From Caprella mutica (taxonomy: Eukaryota; Arthropoda; Malacostraca; Amphipoda; Caprellidae): a DNA stretch of 64,000 bases. Location: assembly GCA_947561585.1 (NCBI GenBank), contig CANNZV010002334.1:21555-85554 (forward strand), written 5' to 3'. Below the pieces are notes generated by a model. That model worked only from the letters and a program-made list of their open reading frames with translations, ran no database searches and was not told where the DNA came from. Below, piece after piece: positions 43,815 through 55,405 of the stretch (positions are counted from its first letter, which is position 1; each line of letters begins with the position of its first letter). The position numbers and the translations under genes were made by a program.

Positions 43815-44395
43815 CAAAAAATATACATGGTATAGACATGTTTTAAATGTGTAAGTGCCACATGGTATAGACATGTTTTAAATGATTATGTGCCACATGA
43901 TATACACATGTTTTAAAGGTTTAAGTGCCACATGGTATGCACATGTTTTAAATGAGTGAGTGCCACATGGTATACACATATTTTAAATGAGCAAGTGCCA
44001 CATGGTATACACATGTTTTAAGGGCACCGTTCCCAGATTTTGAAAAGTTTTTTATTATTGAAGCTACGGTTGTGGAACTTTGTACACATATTTAAAATGA
44101 ATTCTAAGATGTTTTTGTGTCATGACATTTTTTCGATTCGACCCATAGAAAACGAGTTATTCGAATTTCGAACAAATTTCGAACAGTGTGTAAATTAATA
44201 AATGGATACTACAATTTTGTAGCTATGACATTACGGTTTTTTGCATTCGATTCTCCACAAGATTCTTTACAAACTGTGGAAGCGTGTTTTTGATTTTTCG
44301 AATTGGTTTTCGAATTATTGAAATTTTAAATAAGTAAATCCCACATGGTATACATATGTTTTAATGAGTAAGTGCCACATGGTATACACATAGAA
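43815..44395. repeat. ~35-bp array split by a 300-bp insertion
   Basis: Units of TGCCACATGGTATACACATG plus TTTTAAATGAGTAAG occur at about 43815-44025 and again at about 44330-44395. The block between (about 44026-44328) is unrelated and contains AAAACGAGTTATTCGAATTT. Confidence 0.85.
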
Positions 44396-45132
44396 TTGTT
44401 TGCTGGGTGCAATATAACGGGTTTTATTAAGTTGACAATCAGTTCTTTATGTAACACATGTAAAGTGAACGGAATTATTATTTGAATTTTAAATTCAGTA
44501 TTTGATTAGATATTTTTTTCTATTGTGATACTATATTTTAATTATACAATATAAAATCGAATAGAAAACAGCTTTCTGTTACATTTTTAATTGTTTTTGT
44601 TGTCTCGCTGTACTGCTGCATTAGATAAGAATCTCATTATCTTGCTAGCCTAAGTTATGTGACATGTGGCTTCCATTATTATCATGACAAAATAGCTCGC
44701 AAAATTATTATCTACTCATTGTAATATAATTGTACACCCATATTAATGGAATAGGAGAATATTATATTCTTGTTCTATTTTATTAATTGTAACTATTTTT
44801 TCATTATTGAGTTGAAATTAGTAGATGAAAATGAGGGTCTGAGTTAACGACGGTTTCACATTCTATTATAATTAGAACTACAAGATAAATGATCATAGTT
44901 ATTACTTTTTTTAACCTTTTAACGAGGATATGGGAGGACATTTGAAAAACATCAAATAAAGTTTAAATTTGTTCTGCATAATCATACTCTAGCAATAAGA
45001 GACGTACAAATGAACGTAGACTATGCCAAATAATGGGTTTAGATTTTGAACCATCCAAAGTTCTTCCGAACAGACATTAGACTTAGAAAAAATATAATTT
45101 TTTTTTTAACATATTCTTTCTATTATTGATCT
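44396..45132. other. AT-rich unassigned stretch
   Basis: No supported feature. Confidence 0.55.
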
Positions 45133-45133
45133 A

Positions 45134-45299
45134 GGGTAAGTTACGAATTATCGGTCAGTACTGCATCTTCGGACATATAAGAAAAAGCGATATAATAATT
45201 ATTATTATTACACAGTGCTATCTAATAATAATATTTTTTTTTTATTTTTTTTTTATATGACCGAATATGTTAAACCAACCGATAATTCGTAACTTACCC
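45134..45299. mobile_element. MITE family B copy
   Basis: TA-flanked; GGGTAAGTTACGAATTATCG and its complement. Middle TACACAGTGCTATCTAATAA shared with the 881 copy. Confidence 0.93.
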
Positions 45300-45414
45300 T
45301 ATCAAAAAAAATTGCCTACAAGATGAAGCTGTCTGTGGTGAATGGTTCAGGAGGAGAGTGGCGTCCTTTGGGCCCCGAACTGTTGTAATTTGGATTATGA
45401 ATGTTTTTTTTTTT

Positions 45415-45530
45415 TTTACCATGTTTATCATTTTTTTAACGCTACTTGCAGTTTTAGAGGATAGCGCTAGGGTTATGCTCTTCAACTACGAGGTCTTAGA
45501 TTTTGTATTAGGTAGGTTAATTATCTAATA
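45415..45530 (+). mobile_element. SINE-like repeat S, copy 1
   Basis: AACGCTACTTGCAGTTTTAG, then AGCGCTAGGGTTATGCTCTT and CAACTACGAGGTCTTAGATT. The last two strings resemble a tRNA A box and the anticodon-to-B-box region, as in tRNA-derived SINEs. Matches 58648-58740 (minus). Too diverged for a tRNA call. Confidence 0.45.
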
Positions 45531-46250
45531 AATTGATTAGCTATTTAATCAATATTCCTATTTATTACAAAATTTTCTTATGCTTACTTTATTAATAGTT
45601 TATTCAGCGCACTAACATTAGTGTTTTATTCACTAACTATTAATATCACTTCATGGATGACCTCTGACGGTGATAGAATCTAATTCCCATTGAGTACAAA
45701 AGCGTTAATAAAATTGAAAATTAGTCCTATGAGTTAATTCACTTCAGTAACTTTCAAAAGAAGCTTTCTATATTATTTTTACACTGAGAAAGCGTGAATA
45801 AACACAGTCTTGACTTCATTATATAATACAAATTTGTAGGAGATATGAGATACGTTAAAAATCTTTGATATTCGCTTGTATGATTTATAATCATTTCTGT
45901 GTTTTATTACAGCTAATAAATTATGTTGTTTGATGATTGTTTTTTGTTATTTTATAAGACTGTTTGATCTGAATTACAATACTAATTATTATATTTAATG
46001 TATTGAATTTAATATATTTGATACAACTGAAAATTATTATTAAATAATATTTTAATTATTATAAATAAATTATATAATAATTATGATTAAATTAAGATTT
46101 AAAGATTATAATTAAATTATAATTAAATTATAATTTAATAATTATAATTAAATTGTAATTTAATAATTATAATTAAATTGTAATTTAATAATAATTATTA
46201 AAATGTTTAATAATTATTAAATAATTATTTAATAGTATAATTACTATAAA
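45531..46250. other. AT-rich stretch with AATTATAATTAAATT palindromes
   Basis: About 46060-46245 is a low-complexity run of ATAATTATAATTAAATTGTA-like palindromes. Confidence 0.7.
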
Positions 46251-46252
46251 TA

Positions 46253-46640
46253 TCCCAAGCAACACAAGTTAATGGGGCCAATGTTGGCACTAGGTGTACA
46301 AATCATATTGGTACTGTGTGGTTTTTTGCAAAATGGGCCAACATGGTGACAGCATGGGCTGTTATGTTGAAACCATCTTGGCCCAAGCTGATGCCAATAT
46401 GATAATCAGTTTCAGCCATTTAATGTTGACACGTCATATAGTAATCTGATTGGGCCAATATAACAATTCCGTGGGACGGATTCGCTGCACTGAACCAACC
46501 TTCTCCCAAGGTAACATTCCATGAGAATGGAAAACCACATTATACCTATGTAATTTCTAGGCTACTTTTCAGTCTGCCATCTCTTACCCATCTAACCATC
46601 TAGTGCCCATGTTGGCACAATGTGTCATGGTTGCTTGGGA
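46253..46640. mobile_element. TA-flanked element R, 388 bp
   Basis: Ends TCCCAAGCAACACAAGTTAA and GTCATGGTTGCTTGGGA, TA at 46251-46252 and 46641-46642. Subterminal GCCAATGTTGGCAC pairs with GCCCATGTTGGCAC. GC-richer than its surroundings; no ORF. Confidence 0.85.
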
Positions 46641-47012
46641 TATAGCACTCAATGGATTATGGTAAATTTTTTCTCTCAATTATCTCACTTTTTTCATTTT
46701 ACCAGTTGTATTAGAAAGAAGTATCGATACTAATGGTAATTAATATTCTTGATGAGTCTATTTATAATATTATTGTTACTGATTAATAAATTTTACGATT
46801 TTATTTTTTAAATTTTTTTTGGAATAAATTTTTTTTTTATCTAACTCAATTATTTCACAATTAAATACATACATATCTTTTTATTATTCATGTCACTAAT
46901 TACCTCCACAACAGATAAACTTAGACAACATTAAATACTGCATCACTCTTCAATGATCTGCCTCGTGAACAATTCTCCAGACTATTTAGTTACGTATTCT
47001 TTCTGCAAAGTG

Positions 47013-47230
47013 TTACGTCAAAAACAGGAAAGGAAAATCTTTGTGTATTCTTTCCATTTCCGATACCACTCCGCCTTTATTTGCAAAGTTTTTCGTAATC
47101 CACGGTTTCCCGATAGATTTAGCCATATTTATGGCATCTATAAGCCTTAGTCCCATAAAGTTCGATAAAAGATTCGAAACAACGCCGATTTTTGCGGCAT
47201 GCGATGCATTAAAAGTTTCTAAGCTCTGTA
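47013..47230 (-). CDS. Isolated coding-like block, minus strand
   Basis: A frame of about 70 codons, SLETFNASHAAKIGVVSNLL through FMGLRLIDAINMAKSIGKPW to TAA at 47013. Composition and codon use (GGC, GGA, GTG, TCG) differ from the flanks. The segment IGKPWITKNF faintly recalls the G-x-PW...K-x-F stretch of fumarylacetoacetate-hydrolase-fold proteins, but this is too short to name it. A donor TTTGAC|GTAACA overlaps the stop. Its upstream side runs straight into the GTATCCGTGATAC array, so the gene is probably truncated. Confidence 0.35.
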
Positions 47231-47525
47231 TCCGTGATACACTTGTACTATTGTATTCAATGTGTTCGTATCCGTGATACAGTTCAGTACTATTGTATTC
47301 AATGTGTTCGTATCCGTGATACAGTTCAGTACTATTATATTCAATGTGTTGGAATCCGTGATGCACTCGTACTATTGTTATCAATGTGTTGGTATCCGTG
47401 ATGCACCCGTACTAATGTATTTAATGTGTTGGTATCCGTGATGTACCCCTACTATTATATTCAATGTTTTGGTATCCATGATGCACTTGTACTATTGTAT
47501 TTAATGTGTTCGTATCCGTGATACT
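47229..47525. repeat. ~42-bp array carrying GTATCCGTGATAC
   Basis: About seven units: GTATCCGTGATAC, spacer, TACTATTGTATTCAATGTGT. The first motif is the palindrome half found in B cores. Confidence 0.93.
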
Positions 47526-47749
47526 GATACAAAAATATGCACCATTGAAACTGTTGATATTGTTTTAAACAGTTTCGATGTCTTTTATGTATATTTTGAA
47601 CCAATTTATAAATCTTTTATAATTTCCATTGATCTGCTAGTTATTCTATAACGAACTAACGGAATGGCTTCTTTTTTTATCTTTAAATAAATATTTCAGT
47701 TCAGTACTCCTGTTTCAGTGTTGTTTCAAAAGACACTTCATTTATAATA

Positions 47750-48345
47750 TGGTTAAATAAAACTCAATTTTTATTGAATGTTAAATATGAAACACTTTTT
47801 ATTTATATGGTTAAATAAAAGTCACTTTTTTATGTTTAAATTGTAAGACTTTGTTTTATGGTTCAATGATGTAGATTTTTATTTATGGTTATTTAAAAGG
47901 CAAATTTATGGGTAAAAAGACACTTTTTTATGGTATAATAGAAACAGTTTTTACCTATGGTTAAATAAAATAACTTAATTTTTATGGTTAAATAAAAAAA
48001 CTTAATTTTTATGGTTAAATAAAAAAACTTAATTTTTATGGTTAAATAAAAAACTTAATTTTTATGGTTAAATAAAAAAACTTAATTTTTATGGTTAAAT
48101 AAAAAACTTAATTTTTATGGTTAAATAAAAAAACTTAATTTTTATGGTTAAATAAAGACACTTTTTATGGTTAAATAAAGACACTTTTTATGGTTAAATA
48201 TAGACACTTTTTATGGTTAAATAAAGACACTTCTTATGGTTAAATAAAGACACTTTTTATGGTTAAATATAGACACTTTTTATGGTTAAATAAAGACACT
48301 TTTCATGGTTAAATAAATACACTTGTTATGGTTAAATATAACAGT
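47750..48345. repeat. Two-subtype ATGGTTAAATAAA array
   Basis: The left part has 26-27-bp units (ATGGTTAAATAAAAAAACTT AATTTTT); the right part switches to 23-bp units (ATGGTTAAATAAAGACACTT TTT). The switch is abrupt near 48155. Confidence 0.95.
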
Positions 48346-48980
48346 TCATAGTACGTTCAATTATTATATCGACAAGAGCAAAATTTTCCTCAAGGGAAAT
48401 TTTTCTATTGTCGATATATCTCACTGAAAATTAAAGAATAAATTATATGATAACTAGTAGAATTATTAATAAAAAGAATTGATGAGAGATACACTTTAAT
48501 TATTTAATGGGTGTAGTTGTTAATTGAAAGTAACTTTTTTTTAAATATAGATTTTATAATAATTTTCTTTTGACTAAAAATTTTATTATGTTTTATTGCA
48601 AAAAAGACTTTGGTGGCTGTTGGTAATAATATTTTTTATTATTTTATTAGTTAATGATTTGATTCAATCTTTACTATTTATTTTTCAACTTTGAATTAAT
48701 CTATTGAAATATTATCGTCAATGAATAATAATAATTATTATTGAAATATAATATTGTTCTGAATCCCATTAATGATCGTATTCGAAATTTGGTTATTTTT
48801 TCTAACTATCAATGCTATTTTTTAATTGTTTATTTATTCACGTATTATCTTTTATTTCTAAGAAGTACTTAAGATAGAGATTATGTTTCTGACAATGTAT
48901 GTCTCTTAAATAATAAAAAAAAATTTAAAAATAAGAAAAAATGGTGATAAATGATAAGATAGTAACTTAATGTAGTTGAA
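48346..48980. other. AT-rich unassigned stretch
   Basis: A short inverted repeat lies at 48370-48418 (TCGACAAGAGC...TGTCGATA). Otherwise nothing. Confidence 0.5.
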
Positions 48981-48983
48981 ATA

Positions 48984-49147
48984 AAAAAACTGCACGAGCG
49001 TTTTTGGAGCGTTTTCAACGCCACAAAAACGTTGCGTAACATGGATAGATATGAAATTATTGTTAAGCTTATTTCATATGTATCCAAGGTTCGCTACACT
49101 TTTGAAGAGTTGAAAACGCTGTGTATAAAAACGCTGGTGTTTTTGGT
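48984..49147. mobile_element. MITE family T
   Basis: AGCGTTTTTGGAGCGTTTTC pairs with GAAAACGCTGTGTATAAAAACGCT; inner TTGCGTAAC/GTTCGCTAC. Resembles family D termini (GCGTTTTT). Confidence 0.75.
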
Positions 49148-49257
49148 CATTTGAATTTTAATATAATAGGTTAATAATAACTCATTATATTTTTCTTTAT
49201 TAATTAGTTCACTATTTAGAATTTTTATTATTAATGTTATCCAAAATAGTTCTTATT

Positions 49258-49476
49258 ACCCTCGAATAAATGCAGAAGGTTATGCTTTCATCAGAATGCA
49301 TTTGTATCTTGTTATTCGCCTAACTCAAAAAATATTCAACCAAATTGTCTGAAATTTGGTGGGACGATTAGTCTATTTTCAGGAACCATTCGATCAGGTC
49401 AAAGGTCAAGGTTCTTTATACCTCAAAATGTATTCAATAGCGGCGGCGAAGGTATGCGCTCCACGAGTGCCCGTCT
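49258..49476 (+). mobile_element. Dispersed element A, copy 6 (short)
   Basis: Ends TTACCCTCGAATAAATGCAG and GCTCCACGAGTGCCC; only about one subrepeat left. Confidence 0.8.
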
Positions 49477-49479
49477 TAC

Positions 49480-49805
49480 TTCTGTATATTTTACCAACAC
49501 ACTGAATATAAGTTCCTGTACATCATTTATGAAGCAATGAGTGAAAAGGACAAGGAATGGCATTCACTAGGGAATATAAGTGACGTTTTTAACTTCAAAT
49601 TGGAATATCAGAGATGGTAATTATTGCTCCTGGAATTGGAATCTAGTCTTCAGTTGATATTTATCAAGAAAAGAGAACAAATATCCTATGCTTTGAACAT
49701 TAATATTCCAAAGCAGGGAACCAGTTGGAGTAAAGAACAGAAATGTTTTCGTTGTTGAATGTTCGAGCAAATTTCAAACAGTGAAATTGGAGGCCTGTTC
49801 AAAAG
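49480..49805 (+). pseudogene. Broken coding-like region, plus strand
   Basis: One plus frame spans about 107 codons with only two stops (TAA at about 49616, TGA at about 49756). Runs: FLYIIYEAMSEKDKEWHSLG, ISYALNINIPKQGTSWSKEQ, EIGGLFKSQHQSS. It begins right after element A copy 6. It could be a decayed gene or transposon fragment; a donor-like AGATG|GTAATT coincides with the first stop. Not recognised. Confidence 0.25.
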
Positions 49806-49989
49806 CCAGCATCAAAGTTCTAACCATTTATGATTACCACTTTTCGACCACATCTCCATGGGAGAAAAAATAAAATAATCTTTGAATGGAGTTGAGGAAC
49901 TAATTGAATGATTGACGAAAAAAAGAAACCGAATGATTGGAATTCAGCAGAAATAATGGATAAATTTCGAAAAAAATTAGTGATGGACT

Positions 49990-51527
49990 CAGTGTGATGT
50001 ACTGGGATATTCACTGTGATGTACTGGGATACTCAGTGTGATGTACTGGGATATTCAGTGTGATGTACTGGGATATTCAGTGTGATGTACTGGGATATTC
50101 AGTGTGATGTACTGGGATATTCAGTGTGATGTACTGGGATATTCAGTGTGATGTACTGGGATATTCAGTGTGATGTACCGGGATATTCAGTGTGATGTAC
50201 CGGGATATTCAGTGTGATGTACTGGGATATTCAGTGTGATGTACTGGGATATTCAGCGTGATGTACTGGGATATTCAGTGTGATGTACTGGGATGTTCAG
50301 TCTGATGTACTGGGATATTCAGTGTGATGTACTGGGATATTCAGTGTGATGTACTGGGATATTCAGTGCAATGTACTGGGATATTCAGTGTGATGTACTG
50401 GGATGTTCAGTCTGATGTACTGGGATATTCAGTGTGATGTACTGGGATATTCAGTGTGATGTACTGGGATATTCAGTGTGATGTACTGGGATATTCAGTG
50501 TGATGTACTGGGATATTCAGTGTGATGTACTGGGATATTCAGTGCAATGTACTGGGATATTCAGTGTGATGTACTGGGATGTTCAGTCTGATGTACTGGG
50601 ATATTCAGTGTGATGTACTGGGATATTCAGTGTGATGTACTGGGATATTCAGTGTGATGTACTGGGATATTCAGTGTGATGTACTGGGATATTCAGTGTG
50701 ATGTACTGGGATATTCAGTGCAATGTACTGGGATATTCAGTGTGATGTACTGGGATGTTCAGTCTGATGTACTGGGATATTCAGTGTGATGTACTGGGAT
50801 ATTCAGTGTGATGTACTGGGATATTCAGTGCAATGTACTGGGATATTCAGTGTGATGTACTGGGATGTTCAGTCTGATGTACTGGGATATTCAGTGTGAT
50901 GTACTGGGATATTCAGTGTGATGTACTGGGATATTCAGCGTGATGTACTGGGATATTCAGTGTGATGTACTGGGATATTCAGCGTGATGTACTGGGATAT
51001 TCAGTGTGATGTACTGGGATGTTCAGTCTGATGTACTGGGATATTCAGTGTGATGTACTGGGATATTCAGTGTGATGTACTGGGATATTCAGTGCAATGT
51101 ACTGGGATATTCAGTGTGATGTACTGGGATGTTCAGTCTGATGTACTGGGATATTCAGTGTGATGTACTGGGATATTCAGTGTGATGTACTGGGATATTC
51201 AGTGTGATGTACCGGGATATTCAGTGTGATGTACTGGGATATTCAGTGTGATGTACTGGGATATTCAGTGCAATGTACTGGGATATTCAGTGTGATGTAC
51301 TGGGATGTTCAGTCTGATGTACTGGGATATTCAGTGTGATGTACTGGGATATTCAGTGTGATGTACTGGGATATTCAGTGTGATGTACTGGGATATTCAG
51401 TGTGATGTACTGGGATATTCAGTGTGATGCACTGGGATATTCAGTGTGATGTACTGGGATATTCAGTGTGATGTACTGGGATATTCAGTGTGATGTACTG
51501 GGATATTCAGTGTGATGTACTGGGACA
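49990..51527. repeat. 22-bp array with higher-order pattern
   Basis: About 69 units of TACTGGGATATTCAGTGTGA TG. Variant units GATGTTCAGTCTGATG recur at 50291, 50401, 50577, 50753, 50863, 51017, 51127 and 51303, spacings of 110, 176, 176, 110, 154, 110 and 176 bp, all multiples of 22. A CAATG variant usually sits two units before it. Confidence 0.97.
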
Positions 51528-51639
51528 TATTTTCAACTGATAAATCAAAATCTAATTTAGTTACTCAAAAACCATTTATTTAACTGATATCAGAATAATT
51601 TCATATCCATGTTACTAGCTGCTTGTCAAGCGTATCATT

Positions 51640-51690
51640 AGGTTAATGTGACGGACAGACAGACCCCGTTCTTAATATAATATTGATTAA
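51640..51690 (-). mobile_element. Terminal motif E relative
   Basis: Minus strand reads TATTATATTAAGAACGGGGT then CTGTCTGTCCGTCAC and ATTAACCTAA. Confidence 0.5.
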
Positions 51691-51702
51691 TCATGGAAAA
51701 GC

Positions 51703-51965
51703 CATTCTATACAAATCTAACATTACCTGTAGAAATAACCAACAACTACATTTTAAAACCCGCTATTATGTTATTGATATACTTTTTTTCACTAATAATT
51801 AATAAAGTCATTCTTTACAAATCTAACATTACCTGTAGAAATAACCAACAACTACATTTTAAAACCCGCTATTATGTTATTGATATACATTTTTTCATTA
51901 ATAATTAATAAAGTCATTCTTCACAAATCTAACATTACCTGTAGAAATAACCAACAACTACATTT
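51703..51965. repeat. 106-bp tandem repeat, ~2.5 copies
   Basis: ACAAATCTAACATTACCTGT recurs at 51711, 51817 and 51923, exactly 106 bp apart, with few differences. Confidence 0.95.
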
Positions 51966-52374
51966 TCAGGGGGAAGAACGTACCCAAGAAGATAAATTTA
52001 ATTTAACGTATCACAGCATCAGAGATGCAAGTTCTGATTAGTAACCCAATTTATGAGCATCTTGAAGTTCAAATAAACTTCTCCTTCTCACTCTCCCACT
52101 AATGACATTAGATGTGAATGGCAAAAAGATAAACAACATCAAATTACTGAGTTGCTGTATGTGTGTGTCGCACGGTACCAATTTTAGTAGAGGTTGCAAT
52201 TGGAATGTAAAGAAACGTGAAGGAATATCTTACAGGCAATTAGGAGATTGCGAATGTAGAAAAATGTGGGTAGGTTTCTTGGTGAAATTTGTATGAATGT
52301 GTTCAGTACGTAGATTATTACTTGTAAAATAGATAGAAACTATGGAAGATATTAGTTTAAATGTTTTTTTTTGG
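51966..52374. other. Unassigned stretch
   Basis: A 64-codon plus frame at 52102-52296 (GCNWNVKKREGISYRQLGD) has no splice or homology support. Confidence 0.35.
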
Positions 52375-52870
52375 TTTGGGAGCTATATTGAAACTATGTG
52401 TTGTGAGAGCCTTTTTTAAACTGTGTGGTGTGGGAGCCTTCATTACCTTCGCAGAATGCGGAAGGTTATATCTTAGACGGCATTTATTTATTTATCATCT
52501 TGTTATTTGCATAACTGAAAAAGTATTCAACCAAATTGCCCGAAATTTCATGGGACGATTGGTCAATGTCCAGGAATAATTTGGTAGGATTTTGGGAGCG
52601 ATCCGGTCAAAGTCAAGGTCATTTTTAACTCAAAAAGTATTGAACCAAATTGACTGAAACTTGGTGGGACGATTGGTCCAGTTTATTAGATTTTGGGAGC
52701 GAACGGGTCAATGCAGTTGAGGTCTAGGCCATTTATACGCTGCGGTGAATGCATGCGCTCTACCATAGTGCACGTGATCTAGATTAAACTGTGTGGAATG
52801 GGTTCTCTCCTTGAAACGCTATGGCATGAGAGCCTTCCTGAAAAATGATGGGCGTGGAATACTTCTTAAA
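52375..52870. repeat. ~35-bp minisatellite hosting element A
   Basis: AAACTGTGTGGTGTGGGAGC CTT-like units occur at 52380-52440 and resume after element A at 52786-52870 (AAACTGTGTGGAATGGG, GGCATGAGAGCCTTCC). Confidence 0.75.
52441..52785 (+). mobile_element. Dispersed element A, copy 7
   Basis: Intact-looking ends TTACCTTCGCAGAATGCGG and CTCTACCATAGTGCACG, inserted within the minisatellite, which defines both borders. Confidence 0.85.
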
Positions 52871-53455
52871 TCTGTTAAGAAATTACGAACATTCAATTAT
52901 ATTATTATTAATATAAATTTCTTTCTTAAATATTACAAAACATATCAATATATGTTTCTGAATATTATTAAAAAAGGAGAGCATATATATTTTATAGTTC
53001 AATTTATGAAATACATAATGAATGTTAAATAGATTAAGACCATATTAATTGATTATGATTATGAATTTTCCATAGTATACATTATTCAATTGTTATAATG
53101 AAGATGCACCTTCCAGATCCTTATTCGTTGTTTTAATTGAACATTAATTCATCAAGTGGAACATTCTAATGAACATTAAACATTAATTATAATATGACAT
53201 CGTATACGGTGTGATATTAATAATATGGAATAATGAACTATTTTCCTTCTGGTAATTATTTCTGATGATTTTTTGTTTTTGTTTTTTCTTAGAAAGCATC
53301 TTTTTAGAGTCGCAATAATACACTGTATTTAAAATAATAACTGGGAAATAATACATTTGTGGCTCTAAGCGGGTATTTCCGTCCTGTTCCATGTTTAACA
53401 TTTAAAGATAGCATATAATTACATGGCTACTGTAGATGCCGTCAGGTGGGAAAGG
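52871..53455. other. AT-rich unassigned stretch
   Basis: No supported feature. Confidence 0.55.
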
Positions 53456-53626
53456 GGTAAGTTATGAATTATCGAACAGTTTCACAGTTACGATCATCTG
53501 AAAGTATATAATTGGTTAGCATAAAAAATAGCTTGAAATGCCAATTAAATATTAAATGTCAAATTGACTATTTATTCTTATATGATGGAAAATGATAAAC
53601 CATTTCGATTCGTAAATTATCCTACT
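53456..53626. mobile_element. MITE family B, diverged copy
   Basis: GGGTAAGTTATGAATTATCG at left; right arm decayed to TCGATTCGTAAATTATCC. Confidence 0.75.
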
Positions 53627-53811
53627 ATGATATTAATAAGCATACTTTAGCATTTCTTATTCCCTGTGATATGCAATTCTCTGATCGTCAGTTTCCAATA
53701 AAGAGAATATTTTAATGTGATACTACTTGATGAATTTAAAAGCATATTCCTATGTAGTATTCAGTTCTATTTTCTGCAATGCTTTTATTCATATTACATA
53801 GCCACGTAACT

Positions 53812-54152
53812 AGATTGCGTGCACTTGGTAGAGCGCATACTTTCGCCACCGCTAATAAATGACCTTCTACCCGTTCGCTCCCAAAATCTGATTAAATGGT
53901 AACTGGATAATGACCAATCGTCCCACCAAGTGCCATGCAATATGGTTCAATACTTTTTGAGTTATAAATGACCATGACCTTTGACTGGATCGCTCCTAAA
54001 ATTGTACCAAATGGTTCCTGGACATTGACCAATCGTTTCATCAAATTTCAGACAATTTGGTTGAATTCTTTTTCAGTTGTGCAAGTAACAAGATGATAAA
54101 TAAATAAATGCCGTTTAAAATATAACAATCTGCATTCTGCGCAGGTAATCAT
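53812..54152 (-). mobile_element. Dispersed element A, copy 8
   Basis: Reverse copy with two subrepeats; right end CTGCATTCTGCGCAGGTAA. Confidence 0.85.
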
Positions 54153-54182
54153 GTAAGATTCATTCCAAATCATTGACAGTTA

Positions 54183-54394
54183 GGGTGAACTTTGTATTAT
54201 TGGACGGTAACACGTTTTCCATACTGTGAATTTTTTTTAATTATTATTATTTAACTTTTATTTCATTTTGCATCCACGATACCTGCAGGTATCATGGATA
54301 CCAATTTAAATATCGACTTAAAATTTCTAATTATGAATATTTTTTCTTGCGTGATCGAAGATGTGGGGCCACTTGGTAACTCGAAATTTACCCC
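54183..54394. mobile_element. MITE family B, diverged copy
   Basis: GGGTGAACTTTGTATTATTG and TAACTCGAAATTTACCCC; central perfect ATCCACGATACCTGCAGG palindrome. Confidence 0.8.
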
Positions 54395-54427
54395 AAGGTA
54401 TTTAATACTTCTAATATTTATCAGTTA

Positions 54428-54590
54428 GGGTTAGTTACGAATTATCGGTCAGTACTACATCTTCGGTCATATAAGAAAAAAATAATATAAAAATTGTTAT
54501 TATTACACAGTTTTATCTAATAATAATTTCAATATTGCATTTTTTATATGTCCGAAGATGTAGTACTGACCGATAATTCGTAACTTACCC
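54428..54590. mobile_element. MITE family B copy
   Basis: Ends GGGTTAGTTACGAATTATCG and its near-complement; same subtype as 881, 8831 and 45134. Confidence 0.93.
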
Positions 54591-54654
54591 TATATTTTTT
54601 TTAAGGTTTGTAGTGTATAATCCTTAGTGTCAAGAGCAATGAACGTAATCAGTA

Positions 54655-54824
54655 GGGTTGTGACAATATGCGTTTAAAATCATAGATACTGAAAATATTA
54701 TAGACGGATTGAATTAAAGACTATTGAATCGTTCTAAACCAGTGGTATATAGTATTCGATACCATTACATTTCGTCTATGATATTCTTAAGATCTATTAT
54801 TTTAAACGCATATTGTCACAACCC
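54655..54824. mobile_element. MITE family C copy
   Basis: GGGTTGTGACAATATGCGTT and AACGCATATTGTCACAACCC; TA on the left. Confidence 0.9.
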
Positions 54825-55021
54825 ATATAGTAATCAGTCACATGAACGTGTAAAATAATTACACGTGTTAATAATAGGGTGTTAGTTATTTACCAACTTT
54901 ATGATATTTGTTATAAGTGATTGACATTATGGTGACATTAATGCATTAAAAATATGATTACATTGCAGTTCTCAGATGCTCGCAGTAGTCGGTAAGTGGG
55001 TGTTTACAAATGTCATGATTA

Positions 55022-55167
55022 GGGTTGTGACAATATGTGTTTAAAATCATAGATCCTAACTGAAAATATTATAGACGAAACGACCTGAAATTTGGTATCG
55101 AATACTATATACCGCTGGTGTATAATATTTTCAGGATCTATGATTTTAAAGGCATATTGTCACAACC
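55022..55167. mobile_element. MITE family C copy
   Basis: TA-flanked, GGGTTGTGACAATATGTGTT and complement; inner part shorter than 54655. Confidence 0.9.
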
Positions 55168-55279
55168 TATAGTCGTGTTAGGTCAATCAGTAATTTCTGA
55201 AGGTCGGATTGGTTCATGACCTAGTGAATGATAACTCCAATTTTCTGATTACTGTAGGTGTCAGGGTATTGTGACGTTT

Positions 55280-55405
55280 ACTAGGCCTATCATTAAATAA
55301 GCCTATCGTTAAAAGAAGTCTATCGTTAAATAGGTCTCTCATTTAATATAGGCTTAGTCATTAAATAGGATTATCTTTTAATAGGCATATAATTAAATAC
55401 TTTTT
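55280..55405. repeat. Degenerate ~20-bp minisatellite
   Basis: TAGGCCTATCATTAAATAAG-like units, about six. Confidence 0.8.

Noticed and set aside
45415..45530. Functional tRNA gene
   Set aside because: A-box-like and B-box-like strings are imperfect and no acceptor stem pairs; SINE-like at most.
49990..51527. CRISPR-like regular spacing
   Set aside because: Units are contiguous with no unique spacers; the genome is eukaryotic.
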